Shown: positions 40,695 to 50,299, counted from the stretch's first letter. The stretch: 51,266 nt of DNA from Vibrio aestivus (GCA_003263845.1 JYJN01000046.1:1-51266); one strand, 5' to 3'. Translations and numbers: made by a program. The notes: generated by a model not told the origin, from the sequence alone.

Positions 40695-42723
40695 ATGAGT
40701 AAAGTATTCGAATTGGTTTCAGATTATAAACCATCCGGCGATCAGCTACGGCGATCAAAACGCTTTTGGATGGGATTGATTCTGGCCTCGCTCATCAAAC
40801 CCTACTTGGTGTAACGGGATCGGGTAAAACATTCACGCTTGCAAACGTGATTGCTCAGGCGCAAAGACCCGCTATTTTACTAGCACCAAACAAAACCTTA
40901 GCTGCCCAGTTGTACGGCGAAATGAAGGCTTTCTTTCCGAACAATGCGGTTGAGTATTTCGTTTCTTACTACGACTATTATCAGCCAGAAGCCTACGTTC
41001 CTACCACTGACACCTTCATTGAAAAAGATTCATCGGTGAATGCCCACATTGAACAGATGCGTTTATCGGCAACCAAAGCGCTACTTGAGCGCAAAGATGC
41101 GATCATTGTTGCGTCTGTTTCAGCGATATACGGCCTTGGTGACCCTGAATCTTACCTAAAAATGATGCTTCACGTACGTCGTGGTGATGTGTTAGATCAG
41201 CGTGACATTTTACGTCGATTAGCCGAGTTGCAATATAGTCGCAATGATGTGGCTTTCGAGCGGGGTCAGTTTAGAGTCCGCGGTGAAGTGATTGATATTT
41301 TCCCAGCCGAGTCTGATCAAGATGCGGTGCGTATCGAGATGTTTGACGATGAGGTTGACTGCATTAGTGTATTCGATCCTTTGACCGGAGTGGTTAAACA
41401 ACGCGATTTACCTCGTTACACGATTTACCCGAAAACGCACTATGTGACGCCAAGAGATCGCATGCTGGATGCGATTGAAAACATCAAAGGTGAGTTGAGA
41501 ATCCGACAGGAATACCTGCGTGATAACAATAAGCTTTTAGAAGAACAACGAATCTCTCAGCGTACTCAGTTCGATATTGAGATGATGAATGAGCTGGGCT
41601 TTTGCTCGGGTATCGAGAACTACTCTCGTTACTTAAGTGGACGTCAAGAGGGTGAGCCGCCACCGACACTATTTGATTATCTTCCTCATGACGGCCTACT
41701 AGTCATTGATGAGTCTCACGTGACTGTGCCTCAGATCGGTGCGATGTTTAAAGGCGACCGTTCACGCAAAGAGACTTTAGTTGAATTTGGCTTCAGACTG
41801 CCTTCTGCGCTTGATAATAGACCGCTCAAATTTGAGGAATTCGAATCACTGGCGCCACAAACTATTTTTGTTTCTGCTACTCCTGGTAACTACGAGTTGG
41901 AAAAATGCGATGGTGAAATCGCCGATCAAGTTGTGCGGCCGACAGGGTTGTTAGACCCTGAACTGGAAGTTCGTCCTGTTTCTACTCAGGTTGACGACTT
42001 GCTATCAGAAATTCGCATTCGTGCTCAAAAAGATGAACGTGTGCTTGTTACCACGTTAACCAAGCGTATGGCTGAAGACCTTACTGAATACCTTACTGAA
42101 CACGATGTGAAAGTTCGTTACCTTCACTCCGACATCGATACGGTTGAGCGAGTGGAGATTATTCGCGACTTACGCTTGGGTGAGTTTGATGTGCTGGTGG
42201 GCATCAACTTGTTGCGAGAAGGTTTGGACATGCCGGAAGTGTCTCTGGTGGCTATTTTAGATGCAGATAAAGAAGGTTTTCTTCGTTCAGAGCGTTCATT
42301 GATTCAGACCATTGGTCGTGCTGCACGTAACATTAGCGGTAAAGCGATTCTTTATGCCGACTCAATTACCAAGTCGATGAAGAAAGCGATGGATGAGACC
42401 AATCGTCGCCGAGAGAAACAGCAAGCCTACAATGAAGAACGTGGTATAACGCCACAAGCGCTTAAGCGTAATGTGAAAGACATTATGGAACTGGGCGATA
42501 TCACTAAGGCTAAGAGCCAGCGTGTGAGCAAACAAGTCCCGTTGTCGAAAGTGGCGGAGCTTCGCAAACTTACTCTGCTTTTTCGCCTCAGCAGCTAGAG
42601 AAAGAGATCGCTAAGCTAGAAGCTCAGATGTATAAGCATGCTCAAGATCTTGAGTTTGAGTTGGCGGCTGAGAAGCGCGATGAGATCGAAAAACTACGAG
42701 CGCAGTTTATCGCTAACAGTTAA
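40695..42723 (+). CDS. uvrB: Excinuclease ABC subunit B (frame broken twice)
   Basis: UvrB is the damage-verifying helicase of nucleotide excision repair. The start is ATG 40695 ([17 protein letters not shown]) after AGGGTAGGA. A C is missing near 40746, before [13 protein letters not shown], and another near 42574, before the C-terminal UVR domain ([13 protein letters not shown] to AQFIANS). Corrected length is 676 residues. Helicase motifs include [21 protein letters not shown] (beta-hairpin), LLVIDESHV and [10 protein letters not shown] LexA box precedes it. Confidence 0.96.
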
Positions 42724-42821
42724 AGTCAACATATCCTCGAAATCGGCTAGAAATTCAGGTGGCTTTGGGAAGTGTCATAGAGCACTTCTTATTGCTATCG
42801 AATGAACCCTGAATTCGGAAT

Positions 42822-42914
42822 AAAAAAAAGCCAACAGAATCTCTCTATTGGCTGTAATTTGTGAATACTAAGTTCACTAACAACGTCAGTTGGCTAGGTG
42901 ACCCATAAGGGTCA
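42822..42914 (-). ncRNA. qrr1: Qrr1 quorum-regulatory small RNA
   Basis: The minus strand from 42914 begins with TGACCC, a short 5' hairpin (TGACCC / GGGTCA), then the invariant Qrr core ACCTAGCCAACTGACGTTG and TTAGTGAA. It ends in a terminator stem (AGCCAATAGA / TCTGTTGGCT) and eight T. Length is about 93 nt, as for known Qrr1. It lies between uvrB and luxO and divergent from luxO, the standard Vibrio position. It is an Hfq-dependent RNA that represses the master regulator of the LuxR/HapR type and activates AphA at low cell density. Confidence 0.95.
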
Positions 42915-42924
42915 TCAATACTAA

Positions 42925-42942
42925 TGCAGAACGTATGCCAAT
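42925..42942 (-). promoter_or_regulatory. Sigma-54 promoter of qrr1
   Basis: On the minus strand TTGGCA-N5-TCTGCA gives the GG and GC doublets 12 bases apart that define a -24/-12 promoter. The -12 position puts the start of transcription at 42914, exactly the predicted Qrr1 5' end. Confidence 0.88.
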
Positions 42943-42999
42943 TTTTTAACGCCAAAAAGTTGCCTTAATCATCATTTTTCGCATATTTTTAATACTGAA

Positions 43000-43043
43000 T
43001 TGCAAAATGCAATTCGAAATGCAATTATTAATTCAAAATGCAA
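43000..43043. promoter_or_regulatory. Three LuxO upstream activating sites
   Basis: Three related elements lie 85-130 bases upstream of the qrr1 start: TTGCAAAATGCAA (43000-43012, a full palindrome), TTCGAAATGCAA (43013-43024) and TTCAAAATGCAA (43032-43043). The TTGCA-N3-TGCAA pattern is the known LuxO binding site. The last is close to luxO and fits LuxO autorepression. Confidence 0.82.
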
Positions 43044-43050
43044 ACACTAT

Positions 43051-43060
43051 TTGGCTAGGT
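43051..43060 (+). promoter_or_regulatory. Qrr1 pairing site in the luxO leader
   Basis: TTGGCTAGGT, directly before the luxO ATG and including its ribosome site TAGGT, is a perfect 10-base complement of the Qrr1 core ACCTAGCCAA. This fits the known feedback of Qrr RNAs on luxO mRNA. Confidence 0.8.
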
Positions 43061-43061
43061 T

Positions 43062-44445
43062 ATGCAATCAGGATTAGATACTCAAAAGAACAAATACTTG
43101 CTGATGGTGGAGGATACGGCCTCTGTCGCGGCCCTATACCGTTCTTATCTCACCCCACTTGGTATTGACATTAATATTGTTGGTACTGGTCGCGATGCGA
43201 TCGAAAGTCTTTCATTTCGCACACCCGATTTAATACTGCTCGATCTACGATTACCAGATATGACGGGTATGGATGTCCTCTACGCGGTAAAACGTACCCA
43301 TCCAGATGTGCCAATTATCTTTATGACGGCCCATGGTTCCATCGATACGGCTGTTGAGGCAATGCGTCATGGAGCGCAGGACTTTTTTGATCAAGCCCTG
43401 TGAAGCAGACCGACTGCGTGTCACAGTCAATAATGCCATTCGTAAGGCGAGTAAGTTAAAGACCGATGCCGGCAATCAGAACTACCAAGCTTCATCGGTA
43501 GTAGTCATATGATGCAAGCGGTCTATCGTACCATTGACTCGGCGGCGTCGAGTAAAGCCAGTATTTTTATCACTGGTGAAAGTGGTACCGGTAAAGAAGT
43601 GTGTGCCGAGGCGATTCACGCTACAAGTCGAAGGGGGATAAGCCATTTATTGCGATTAACTGTGCCGCGATCCCTAAAGACCTTATTGAGAGTGAATTGT
43701 TTGGTCACGTTAAAGGCGCGTTTACTGGTGCAGCTACCGATAGGCAAGGCGCTGCGGAGCTTGCTGACGGCGGTACACTGTTCCTTGATGAACTTTGTGA
43801 AATGGATTTGGATCTGCAAACCAAACTGTTGCGTTTTATTCAAACCGGTACGTTCCAAAAAGTGGGTTCTTCGAAGATGAAGAGTGTGGATGTACGTTTT
43901 GTTTGTGCAACCAACCGAGACCCATGGAAAGAGGTTGAGCAAGGCCGATTCCGTGAAGACTTATATTACCGTTTGTATGTTATTCCTTTACATCTTCCGC
44001 CCCTACGTGAGCGTGAAGAGGATGTGATTGAGATTGCTTACTCGCTTCTTGGCTTCATGTCGAATGAAGAAGGGAAGGGGTTTGTAAGGCTCGCTCCTGA
44101 AGTGGTTGAACGTTTCAATAACTACGAATGGCCAGGTAACGTAAGGCAACTTCAAAACGTTTTGCGTAACGTCGTGGTTCTGAACATGGTAAAGAGATCA
44201 CCTTAGAAATGCTGCCGCCTCCGCTCAATCAGCCGATTGATAACCTCATTCGCGTGCCAACTGAGGAAAAAGAGAGCATTTCGGTGCATGAAATCTTTCC
44301 TTTGTGGCTAACTGAGAAGACAGCTATTGAGAAAGCTATCGAAGCGTGCGAAGGTAATATTCCTAAAGCGGCCGGATACTTAGATGTCAGCCCGTCGACG
44401 ATTTATCGAAAGATTCAAGCGTGGAACGCTAAGGAAAAAGAGTAG
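43062..44445 (+). CDS. luxO: Quorum-sensing response regulator LuxO (frame broken four times)
   Basis: LuxO is a sigma-54 activator that, when phosphorylated by LuxU at low cell density, turns on the qrr genes. Corrected length is 461 residues. The receiver domain has the phospho-aspartate D61 in [13 protein letters not shown] (D47 in numbering from the later methionine). The AAA+ domain has GESGTGKE, the sigma-54 contact GAFTGA and [13 protein letters not shown]-terminal Fis-type helix-turn-helix follows, ending [17 protein letters not shown]. Breaks: extra T in 43383-43388, missing G near 43489, missing G in 43633-43637 and missing A near 44186. Confidence 0.95.
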
Positions 44446-44783
44446 ATGGATGTTATCAACCACGAAAAACTAGCAAGACTTGGTAATGAGATTGGCGCCG
44501 ATAATGTCCCTATATTGCTCAATATTTTCCTAGGAGAGCTCACTGAGTACATGGGGGCGTTAGCGAGGAGTCAGGTACGCATAGCGATGCCTTGAAGGAG
44601 ATTAGCCACGCGCTTAAGAGCAGCGCCGCTAGTTTTGGTGCAGAAGCACTTTGTGCAACGGCGATAGAAATTGACTCATTGGTCAAGTCTGGCGAACACT
44701 TTGATTCCCCCTCTTATACGTCCAGTCTTGTTGAGCTATTGCAGGTTACTCACACCGAATACGAAAAAATCATGCAAAGTTAA
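44446..44783 (+). CDS. luxU: Phosphorelay protein LuxU (frame broken once)
   Basis: LuxU is the histidine phosphotransfer protein that links the LuxN/LuxQ/CqsS-type sensors to LuxO. The start MDVINHEKLARLG is the codon right after the luxO stop. A base is missing near 44566, so the N-terminal 40 codons (to YMGALA) are out of frame with the rest. The HPt site is in EISHALKSSAASFGAEAL (histidine about residue 55). Corrected length is 112 residues. Co-transcribed with luxO; terminator follows. Confidence 0.92.
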
Positions 44784-44801
44784 TCGTCTCGATAAGATTA
44801 C

Positions 44802-44826
44802 AAAAGGGAGCACAGCTCCCTTTTTC
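44802..44826 (+). terminator. Rho-independent terminator after luxU
   Basis: GGGAGC and GCTCCC arms around ACA, an A4 run before and T5 after, end the luxOU transcript. Confidence 0.87.
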
Positions 44827-44862
44827 TATATCTACCCCTTCCCACGACTCACGGCCAAGCCA

Positions 44863-45750
44863 TTAAGACAGGAGAGTCTCTATAGCTATTTGAAGTTTGG
44901 CTCGATCATGTCGCCAATCGCGGTTGGCGGACGCTAAATCTGTAGTGACATAGTTCCATCGACCATCAAGCTCAGGATGGGCGTGTTCACCTAGCACCAC
45001 GTCAATCTGTCTGGACTGGCAACTTCTTTCACACCATTCAAGTTTTTGAGCGAGTGTCATGCGGCCTGCAGGGCCGTATTCTGGCGATAAATTGTCAACA
45101 AACACCAGTTTCGCTTTGCTATTGCTAGCAATGGCTTTGCCAACTTCTGGGAGCAGCAGTGGCGGCATGATACTGGTCAGAAAGCTGCCGGGGCCTAGAA
45201 TAATGCAATCCGCATCGTATATTGCAGCCACCGCCTCTTTGGTGGCGGGTACTTCGGGCTCTAAGTCCAGTCGTCTTAGCTCATCAGGCATTTCATCGAC
45301 GTTGGTTTCTCCCGTAACCCAGCGACCATCAATAGCGAGCGCCTTTAGATCCGAAGGATGTTCAGACATAGGAACAATATTGACATCTACCTTCAACATG
45401 TTGCGGATCAGGTTGATTGCTTCCAGCGGCCTAACTGATAGGTTATCAAGCGCGGTGAGCATGAGATTGCCAAGGTTATGACCATCAAGCTCCCCGGCAC
45501 CTTTGAAGCGGTATTCAAACATCATCGAGCTGATAGACGGCTCAGTGATTAACTGGTTAATACAGTTGCGCGTATCACCCCATGCAATACCGCCTTGACA
45601 GTGACGTATCCGCCCTGTAGAGCCGCCATTGTCGGTGGTTGTAACGATGCCGGTTGCATTGGACCCGAAGTCTTTTAGAGCAGCAAGCATTCGCCCTAGA
45701 CCGTGACCGCCACCAATGGCGACCACTTTTTTTGTAGAGTACAGATTCAT
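44863..45750 (-). CDS. YvcK/CofD-like gluconeogenesis-factor family protein
   Basis: A 295-residue protein of the YvcK family (CofD-like fold, UDP-sugar binding in Bacillus; E. coli YbhK). It begins with KKVVAIGGGHGLGRMLAAL, and further family motifs are TTTDNGGSTGRIR, GDTRNCINQL, GAGELDGHNLGNLMLTAL and DCIILGPGSFLTSI. In E. coli the homologue also adjoins the moa operon, as here. The frame is intact. Its role in vibrios is not established. Confidence 0.9.
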   Translation of the reverse strand: MNLYSTKKVVAIGGGHGLGRMLAALKDFGSNATGIVTTTDNGGSTGRIRHCQGGIAWGDTRNCINQLITEPSISSMMFEYRFKGAGELDGHNLGNLMLTALDNLSVRPLEAINLIRNMLKVDVNIVPMSEHPSDLKALAIDGRWVTGETNVDEMPDELRRLDLEPEVPATKEAVAAIYDADCIILGPGSFLTSIMPPLLLPEVGKAIASNSKAKLVFVDNLSPEYGPAGRMTLAQKLEWCERSCQSRQIDVVLGEHAHPELDGRWNYVTTDLASANRDWRHDRAKLQIAIETLLS

Positions 45751-45924
45751 ATCATTTCTTATAGTATGTTTTTCAATTGAAGAGTAAACGAATTGAATTC
45801 TCTACTCAATAGTAGGTAATTTTTAGCCTTATTAGGTTTTTTTGACCGCTTCGCTAGAAACCGCCATAATTAGTAAGTATTTTAATAAAAGCTACTGCAG
45901 GGCCTTTTGGCGCCTCAGTTGCCA

Positions 45925-46031
45925 TAGCTCCGAGCTCATTAAGCTAAGTTTAGTGTTGTATATGAATAAGCGTAATGAGCCAGTGACGTGTTGTCACAAG
46001 GGCATAATTGGAAATGATTATGCCTCCCGTG
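45925..46031 (+). ncRNA. Probable molybdenum-cofactor (Moco) riboswitch
   Basis: The leader of moaA can form a long-range stem GCTCATT (45934-45940) with AATGAGC (45974-45980), a hairpin GTGAC-GTGTT-GTCAC (45983-45997) and a hairpin GGCATAAT/ATTATGCC (46001-46024) with a GGAAA-containing loop. TCCCGTG follows. Position before moaABCDE and the arrangement of stems match the Moco RNA motif known from E. coli moaA; assignment from memory, without a covariance search. Confidence 0.6.
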
Positions 46032-46047
46032 TTTGGAAAGGTGTTCC

Positions 46048-47037
46048 GTGGCGCAACAATTCGAAGATAAATTTCAGCGTAAGTTTTATTACTTACGACT
46101 GTCCATTACAGATGTCTGTAATTTTAAGTGTACCTACTGTTTACCTGATGGCTATAAGCCTTCGGGTCAGAAAAACTCGTCTTTTTTATCTCTACCTGAG
46201 ATCAAACGTGTGGTTACCGCGTTCGCTGATTGCGGTACGTCTAAGGTCCGTATTACGGGCGGTGAGCCTAGTCTGCGTAAAGACTTCACGCAGATCATTG
46301 AAACGGTCGCTCAAACTAAGGGCATCAAAAAGGTGGCAACGACCACCAATGGTTATCGCATGGCTAAGCAGGTGGATGCTTGGCAAAATGCGGGCCTGAC
46401 TAATATCAATGTGAGTATCGATAGCTTAGACCCTCGTATGTTTCACCAAATTACCGGAGAGAATAAGTTTGCTGAGGTGATGGCGGGAATCGACCGAGCG
46501 TTCGAAGTTGGTTACGAGCAAATTAAGGTCAATGTGGTATTGATGAAAGATCTTAACCACAACCAATTGCCGGCATTTCTTAACTGGATCAAAGATCGTC
46601 CAATCCAACTGCGTTTTATTGAACTGATGCAAACGGGCGAAATGGACGAGTTGTTCCAGCGTCACCATGTATCTGGTGTCGCAATTCGTAATCAGCTGAT
46701 TGCCAATGGTTGGATTCTGAAAGTCCGAGCGGCGAACGATGGCCCAGCACAAGTGTTTGTGCACCCAGATTATCAGGGTGAGATTGGCCTTATCATGCCT
46801 TACGAGAAAGACTTCTGCCAAAGCTGCAATCGCTTGCGAGTGTCAGCGGTGGGTAAGTTACACCTATGCTTGTTTGGTGAACAAGGCGTGGAACTGCGCG
46901 ATTTACTGCAGCAAGACGAGCAAGAATCGCAGTTGATCGAACGTATTCAAACGCAGCTAGAGAACAAATCAATCAGTCATTTTTTGCATGATGGAAACTC
47001 AGGCATGACGCCTCATCTTGCATCCATTGGCGGCTAA
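46048..47037 (+). CDS. moaA: GTP 3',8-cyclase (Moco biosynthesis)
   Basis: MoaA is a radical-SAM enzyme that starts molybdenum-cofactor synthesis from GTP. I choose the GTG at 46048 (product begins [19 protein letters not shown]), 6 bases after GGAAAGG; 329 residues. The radical-SAM cluster is CNFKCTYC near residue 24. The second 4Fe-4S cluster is [18 protein letters not shown] near residue 257. It lacks the usual C-terminal GG written in many MoaA proteins only if one ignores the last residues SIGG, which are present. Intact frame. Confidence 0.95.
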   Translation: MAQQFEDKFQRKFYYLRLSITDVCNFKCTYCLPDGYKPSGQKNSSFLSLPEIKRVVTAFADCGTSKVRITGGEPSLRKDFTQIIETVAQTKGIKKVATTTNGYRMAKQVDAWQNAGLTNINVSIDSLDPRMFHQITGENKFAEVMAGIDRAFEVGYEQIKVNVVLMKDLNHNQLPAFLNWIKDRPIQLRFIELMQTGEMDELFQRHHVSGVAIRNQLIANGWILKVRAANDGPAQVFVHPDYQGEIGLIMPYEKDFCQSCNRLRVSAVGKLHLCLFGEQGVELRDLLQQDEQESQLIERIQTQLENKSISHFLHDGNSGMTPHLASIGG

Positions 47038-47129
47038 CCGCTGCAAATCAAGTTATTAGCTCAGATGCTCTGAAGTGGTTTCAGTGTGTCTGACAGTGCA
47101 AACAAATAAAATTAAAATAGGTGAACAAA

Positions 47130-47642
47130 ATGGGTCACGCAGAAAGCAAATTTCAAGCAGCAAACATCGCCGTTTTGACGGTTTCTGATACGCGTACAGA
47201 AGAGAATGATACGTCGGGTGGCTATCTTGTAGAGCAAGCAAAAGACGCAGGTCATAATGTGGTTGATAAGCAAATTGTTATCGATGACATGTACAAAATC
47301 CGTGCGATTGTTTCTCAGTGGATCGCGGATGAGCAAGTTCAAGCGATCATGATCACTGGCGGCACCGGTTTTACCTCTCGCGACAGTACTCCAGAAGCAT
47401 TGAAGCCCCTATTCGACAAAGAAGTGGAAGGTTTTGGTGAGCTCTTCCGTATGGTTTCTTATGAAGAGATTGGTACATCAACCATTCAATCTCGCGCAGT
47501 CGCGGGCTTTGCTAATCATACTGTCATCTTTGCTATGCCGGGTTCAACAGGCGCTTGCCGTACGGGCTGGACTAAGATCATCAAACAGCAGCTTGATGCG
47601 AGTCATCGTCCATGTAACTTCATGCCTCACCTATCAGTATAA
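47130..47642 (+). CDS. moaB: Molybdopterin adenylyl/MoCF-domain protein MoaB
   Basis: MoaB (170 residues) has the MoCF fold, with [17 protein letters not shown] as molybdopterin-binding loop and [14 protein letters not shown] late in the protein. The ATG at 47130 has AGGTGA six bases upstream; a GTG at 47121 lies inside that ribosome site and is less likely. It follows moaA by 92 bases and precedes moaC by 11. Confidence 0.94.
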   Translation: MGHAESKFQAANIAVLTVSDTRTEENDTSGGYLVEQAKDAGHNVVDKQIVIDDMYKIRAIVSQWIADEQVQAIMITGGTGFTSRDSTPEALKPLFDKEVEGFGELFRMVSYEEIGTSTIQSRAVAGFANHTVIFAMPGSTGACRTGWTKIIKQQLDASHRPCNFMPHLSV

Positions 47643-47653
47643 GGGTAAGTGAC

Positions 47654-48134
47654 ATGTCTCAATTTACTCACATCAACGCTTCGGGTGAAGCGAACATGGT
47701 GGATGTCTCCGCTAAAGCAGAAACAGTTCGTGAAGCTCGAGCGGAAGCATTCGTGCACATGGCGCCGGAAACGTTGGCACTGATTGTCTCTGGTGAGCAT
47801 CATAAAGGTGACGTGTTTGCCACTGCTCGAATCGCGGGCATCCAAGCGGCGAAAAAAGACATGGGACTTGATTCCACTTTGCCATCCGCTGTTGCTTTCG
47901 AAAGTGGAAGTTCAGCTAGAAGCGATTGAAGCAGAAAGTAAGGTTCGTATTGAATCGGTTTGTAAACTAGCGGGTAAAACAGGTGTAGAGATGGAAGCGT
48001 TAACCGCTGCGTCTGTGGCTGCTCTTACCATCTACGATATGTGTAAAGCCGTTCAGAAAGATATGGTGATTGAGAACGTGCGTCTGTTGGAGAAAACAGG
48101 TGGTAAATCTGGACACTTTAAGGCGGAATCATGA
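47654..48134 (+). CDS. moaC: Cyclic pyranopterin monophosphate synthase (frame broken once)
   Basis: MoaC converts the MoaA product to cyclic pyranopterin monophosphate. The frame is broken at A6 47852-47857, one A too many: [19 protein letters not shown] should be continuous. Corrected length is 159 residues. Family features are the LIPLCHPL histidine, [19 protein letters not shown] and the KSGHF tail with catalytic lysine region. Its stop overlaps the moaD start. Confidence 0.94.
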
Positions 48135-48375
48135 TTACAGTACTGTTTTTTGCTCAAACCCGTGAGCTTGTGGGTGTTGATAAGCTTGAAGTAGAAGCGG
48201 ATTTTGCAACAGTAGAAGATCTACGCGCGCACTTATCACAGCGAGAAGGTAAATGGGATCTCGCTCTGGAGTCAGGTAAATTACTGGCTGCCATCAATCA
48301 AGCGATTGTTCCTCTTGATCACACATTAAGTGACGGCGATGAAGTCGCGTTCTTCCCCCTGTGACGGGAGGTTAG
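48131..48375 (+). CDS. moaD: Molybdopterin synthase small subunit (frame broken at the tail)
   Basis: MoaD is the ubiquitin-like sulphur carrier of molybdopterin synthase. As sequenced it stops after AFFPL at 48364. Adding one C to the C5 run 48355-48359 restores AFFPPVTGG, with the essential C-terminal Gly-Gly that is thiocarboxylated, and gives 81 residues, the E. coli length. It overlaps moaC by four bases and ends one base before moaE. Confidence 0.93.
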
Positions 48376-48376
48376 G

Positions 48377-48832
48377 ATGGACTCGAGAGTATCGGTTCAA
48401 ACAGCAGATTTTTCTGTCGGTGACGAATATCAGCAACTAGCTGAAGGCACATCATCAGGTGCCGTGGTTACCTTTGCGGGTAAGGTTCGAGATATGAACT
48501 TGGGCGATAACGTAACAGGTTTGTCCCTAGAGCACTACCCAGGTATGACCGAGAAGTCTCTACTTAAGATTTGTGATGACGCAGAACAGCGCTGGCCATT
48601 GCTTAATGTGAGAGTGATCCATCGTGTGGGTGATTTGGACATTGGTGACCAAATTGTTTTTGTTGGTGTGTCGAGCGCGCATCGCGGCGCAGCGTTCGAA
48701 GCATGCGAGTTCATTATGGATTATTTGAAAACCAAAGCCCCGTTTTGGAAAAAAGAGCGAACGACAGATTCAACTCGATGGGTAGAATCTCGAGACTCGG
48801 ATGCTAAAGCAGCAGAACGTTGGAATAAATGA
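48377..48832 (+). CDS. moaE: Molybdopterin synthase catalytic subunit
   Basis: MoaE (151 residues) inserts sulphur into cyclic pyranopterin monophosphate. Family motifs: SGAVVTFAGKVRD, LEHYPGMTEKSL, HRVGDLDIGDQIVFVGVSS, HRGAAFEACEFIMDYLKTK and PFWKKE, which contain the active-site lysines. Intact frame, last gene of moaABCDE. Confidence 0.96.
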   Translation: MDSRVSVQTADFSVGDEYQQLAEGTSSGAVVTFAGKVRDMNLGDNVTGLSLEHYPGMTEKSLLKICDDAEQRWPLLNVRVIHRVGDLDIGDQIVFVGVSSAHRGAAFEACEFIMDYLKTKAPFWKKERTTDSTRWVESRDSDAKAAERWNK

Positions 48833-48834
48833 TT

Positions 48835-48863
48835 AAAAAGGAGACTATTGAGTCTCCTTTTTT
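48835..48863. terminator. Bidirectional terminator between moaE and the GGDEF gene
   Basis: AAAAAGGAGACT and AGTCTCCTTTTT arms around ATTG. The stop codon of the minus-strand GGDEF gene (48845) lies within the stem, so the two convergent genes share one compact terminator. Confidence 0.88.
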
Positions 48864-49815
48864 TCGAGTAAATGGTAAGTGCCGCGTTGGCGCCGTTTGG
48901 CAAAAAATAAAGCCTCGTCGGCAATTGATACGAAACGCTCCACAGTGATGTTGTCTGGAATGTGCTCACAATGTTGAATGCCTAGGGTCACGGAAAGAGT
49001 ATCACTGATTCTTGACCGAACATTTGGAATGGCAAGTTTGCGTATCGAACCGAGTAATGCCTTAGCTTTAGCATGACATTCACCAATGCTTATTGAGGGA
49101 ATAAAAGCTAGGAACTCATCACCCCCGTAGCGAAAACATAGGCTATCCTTGCCTGCCCAGTCTGTTATTACCGCTGCAACTGATTTAAGCGCGTCATCCC
49201 CTTTCAAGTGCCCATATTGATCATTCAGCTCTTTAAAGCAGTCGATATCTATCATGAAAACACAGGCACTCTCTTGTTGAATTTTTGCAATTTCCAGAGC
49301 GTGAGGAAGCAGTGAATCAAGCGCAAATCGATTGCTCACTTGGGTTAAGTGGTCGGTATAGGTTTTTATGGTCAGCTCTTTCGCTTGTTGGCCAAGCTGT
49401 TTCAGTGCCGCTTGATGCTCGGTAACATTTCTTACGATCCAAAGCACCATATCCACATTGGGTAGGGGAATCACCAACGCATCAAAGTATTGAGTCGTTT
49501 CAGGGCCCTCATGCCCATCAAAGCAATGCAGATCCTTTGGATCCAACTCGTAACTCAGCTCTTGAGGCTTATTGCTCTCGATGACATCAACGATGATTTG
49601 GCTAAACCAGACAGCTTTATCGGCAGGCAGCACCTGGTATTGGCTGAGTCCAACCAAAGTAGAAGGGTCATGATGGCGCTGATGGTCAGTACCGCCCATG
49701 CTTCGATATAAATACCTTGTTTGTTGAGGAGGAACGTAGGTTCAGGCAAAGAGGTAAGCACTGCATGCATCATAGCAGGATTATCTTGCATCAAGCGGGT
49801 AAGAGTCGACGTCAT
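48845..49815 (-). CDS. PAS-GGDEF diguanylate cyclase (frame broken once)
   Basis: A cytoplasmic diguanylate cyclase candidate of 323 residues from MTSTLTRLMQDNPAMMH (49815). The N-terminal 130 residues look like a PAS sensor (LTSLPEPTFLLNKQG). A short coiled linker and a GGDEF domain follow, with FMIDIDCFKELNDQYGH and the intact active-site RYGGDEFLAF. There is no RxxD inhibitory site before GGDEF. A G is missing at the CCC 49695-49697 (plus strand), so the PAS start (IEAWGGTDHQRHHD) is out of frame. No membrane segment. Input signal unknown. Confidence 0.9.
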
Positions 49816-49921
49816 AAAGCTACTGATAAGAAACTTAACTAGTCTAAGTGTAGCTCTTTTAAAAGGTTTCGTAGTAAATGATACATACTCATTAAATAAC
49901 CTTTCCAAGTAGAACGTAACG

Positions 49922-50101
49922 ATGATCAAACGCGCTATCACCATTGCTATTGTAGTTGGGACCTTACTTAATCTGATTAACCAACCGAGCGCCTTGCTTG
50001 GTCAAGAATCTATTGATTGGCTCAAGCTTACTTTGACTTATTGTGTTCCTTTCATTGTGTCTTTAGTCAGTAGTTACCTGACGCTAAAAGATTTGTCGTG
50101 A
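49922..50101 (+). CDS. Small NrtS-like nitrate/nitrite transporter
   Basis: A 59-codon ORF, MIKRAITIAIVVGTLLNLIN to SYLTLKDLS, with two hydrophobic segments (about residues 5-20 and 36-54). The segments VVGTLLNLINQ and WLKLTLTYCVPFIVS match what I recall of the NrtS family of short nitrate/nitrite transporters. Such proteins probably work as oligomers. The ribosome site is weak (AAGTAGAA). It is divergent from the GGDEF gene and stands alone. The function is from family resemblance only. Confidence 0.65.
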   Translation: MIKRAITIAIVVGTLLNLINQPSALLGQESIDWLKLTLTYCVPFIVSLVSSYLTLKDLS

Positions 50102-50299
50102 TAAGAATGACGTTTTTTCATCTCGTTACATTCTTCTATTTGTTAGCTAACTCCTTATTCATAAAGGCTTTGGCGGATTTTTCTTGTCTATATAGTTATT
50201 TCCTATCAATAAAATAGGCAAATTCTATTTAGTAAAATCAAGAAATTAGACAACACTTAAACTATGAACAGTGTGGTGCTGTCGGCTAAGGAGACTCAA

